64,000 nucleotides of DNA, from assembly GCF_022347765.1 (NCBI RefSeq), contig NZ_JAKRFZ010000001.1:558001-622000 (forward strand), given 5' to 3'. Below are positions 63,390 through 64,000 of this stretch, in pieces (the stretch's first letter is position 1; the number at the start of each line of letters is the position of its first letter). This DNA comes from Pseudoalteromonas sp. OOF1S-7. GTDB taxonomy: Bacteria; Pseudomonadota; Gammaproteobacteria; Enterobacterales; Alteromonadaceae. The position numbers and the translations under genes are program-made. The notes below the pieces were generated by a model that had not been told where the DNA came from, did not search any database, and saw nothing but the letters and a program-made list of their open reading frames with translations.

Positions 63390-64000
63390 TTATGAATGAT
63401 CTTTTTCTTGTTCGCTGGCTGCTTCGCCCTCGGCGTCTTTATCATCGCCATTCACCACATCGGCAATTTGCTGCAAACGGGCCAGTGCCAGCGCATTGAT
63501 ACTCTGCTGCGGATACTCGCCATTGGTAAGCGCCCCGGCCTCACGCTGCATCAGCAAAGACAGTGCCTCGTCGACTGTCGCGACCGCGAAAATATGGAAC
63601 CGACCTTGCTGAGCCGCCGCCAGCACTTCGTCATCCAGCACCAGGTTGATCAGGTTCGAACGAGGAATGATCACGCCCTGACGCCCGGTCAGGCCGCGCA
63701 TTTTACACAGCTTAAAGAAGCCTTCAATTTTTTCATTCACGCCACCGACGGCCTGCACCTCACCGTGCTGGTTGATGGACCCCGTCAGTGCCAGTGACTG
63801 GTCGATAGGCAATGATGTGATCGCCGAGATCAGACCACACAGCTCCGCCAGCGACGCGCTGTCTCCGTCAATAAAGCCATAGCTTTGTTCAATAGCGATA
63901 TTAGCGCTCAGCGTCAGGCTGAAATTTTGCGCATATTTATTGCCCAGGTAGCCGGTTAGCAGCATCACCCCCTTAGAATGAATAGACTTACCTAATTCAG
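63390..64000 (-). CDS. Lon-like ATP-dependent protease, C-terminal part
   Basis: The frame is open through the right edge and reads ELGKSIHSKGVMLLTGYLG just inside it, so this is the C-terminal ~200 residues of a longer protein, not a gene starting at the internal GTG near 63968. The Ser/Lys protease domain is clear: the nucleophile Ser is in GDSASLAEL and the Lys is in VGGVNEKIEGFF. The tail is Glu/Asp-rich. The ATPase part lies outside the window, so a LonB/YcbZ-like protein versus classical Lon cannot be settled; the acidic extended tail favours the former. Confidence 0.9.
   Translation of the reverse strand, partial: ELGKSIHSKGVMLLTGYLGNKYAQNFSLTLSANIAIEQSYGFIDGDSASLAELCGLISAITSLPIDQSLALTGSINQHGEVQAVGGVNEKIEGFFKLCKMRGLTGRQGVIIPRSNLINLVLDDEVLAAAQQGRFHIFAVATVDEALSLLMQREAGALTNGEYPQQSINALALARLQQIADVVNGDDKDAEGEAASEQEKDHS

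Noticed and set aside
63390-63968. Complete 192-residue protein starting at an internal GTG near 63968
   Set aside because: The frame stays open to the right edge with Lon-type sequence (ELGKSIHSKGV), so it is the end of a larger gene.
1-64000. CRISPR arrays, tRNA or rRNA genes, insertion sequences
   Set aside because: No regularly spaced repeats, cloverleaf-like sequences, rRNA segments or transposase genes were recognised on reading.

Overview
The window looks like a chromosomal segment of a marine gammaproteobacterium of the order Alteromonadales, most likely Pseudoalteromonas or a close relative. This is inferred from the lptD-surA-pdxA-rsmA-apaG-apaH cluster lying divergent to amgK-murU-djlA, the many exported proteases, the TonB-dependent receptor, the sodium/proton antiporter NhaD and the moderate GC content. 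No rRNA, tRNA, insertion sequence, prophage or CRISPR array was recognised.

Layout. 1-4617: a very large secreted M4 metalloprotease running off the left edge. 4861-9254: a candidate phosphorelay (hybrid histidine kinase, free Hpt protein, convergent response regulator without a DNA-binding output). 9370-15894: transporters (MATE, EamA, Bcr/CflA-type MFS), a degenerate ankyrin-like protein, a proteasome-like Ntn hydrolase, a ToxR-like membrane regulator without a periplasmic domain, and a 64-residue double-glycine-leader peptide with a duplicated C-terminal motif. 16174-31606: a subtilisin-like exoprotease, LysE exporter, methylglyoxal synthase, YegD-type Hsp70, an exported ATP-dependent DNA ligase, HAD phosphatase, TonB receptor, SixA, an M16 peptidase and a GGDEF-EAL protein. 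31644-39889: a small membrane protein, a gene-poor stretch, a YjbR-family protein, a lipoprotein with collagen-like triplets, pfkA, nhaD, a DUF368 (PopT-type) transporter and a DUF3530 protein.

39966-49181 is the conserved envelope block. AmgK and MurU recycle MurNAc for peptidoglycan. DjlA is a DnaK co-chaperone. LptD places LPS in the outer membrane and SurA chaperones LptD and other barrels. PdxA, RsmA, ApaG and ApaH follow with overlapping or nearly overlapping ends. 49295-64000: a chemoreceptor, a RimK-like ATP-grasp/GNAT-C39 peptidase pair, an outer-membrane-type lipoprotein, tkt, metK (with a MetJ-like operator), an HDOD protein, a START protein, the YgiF-type triphosphatase divergent from a YgiM-like protein, an FKBP isomerase and the C-terminus of a Lon-like protease.

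The items most worth following up are the possible peptide natural-product precursor at 14354-14548, the ATP-grasp/GNAT-C39 pair at 51374-53931, the lipoprotein with collagen-like stalk at 33351-35204, the Ntn hydrolase at 11614-12093, and two diverged copies of an intergenic repeat near 33129 and 59616. Starts were chosen from ribosome-binding sites and family length; several use TTG or GTG.
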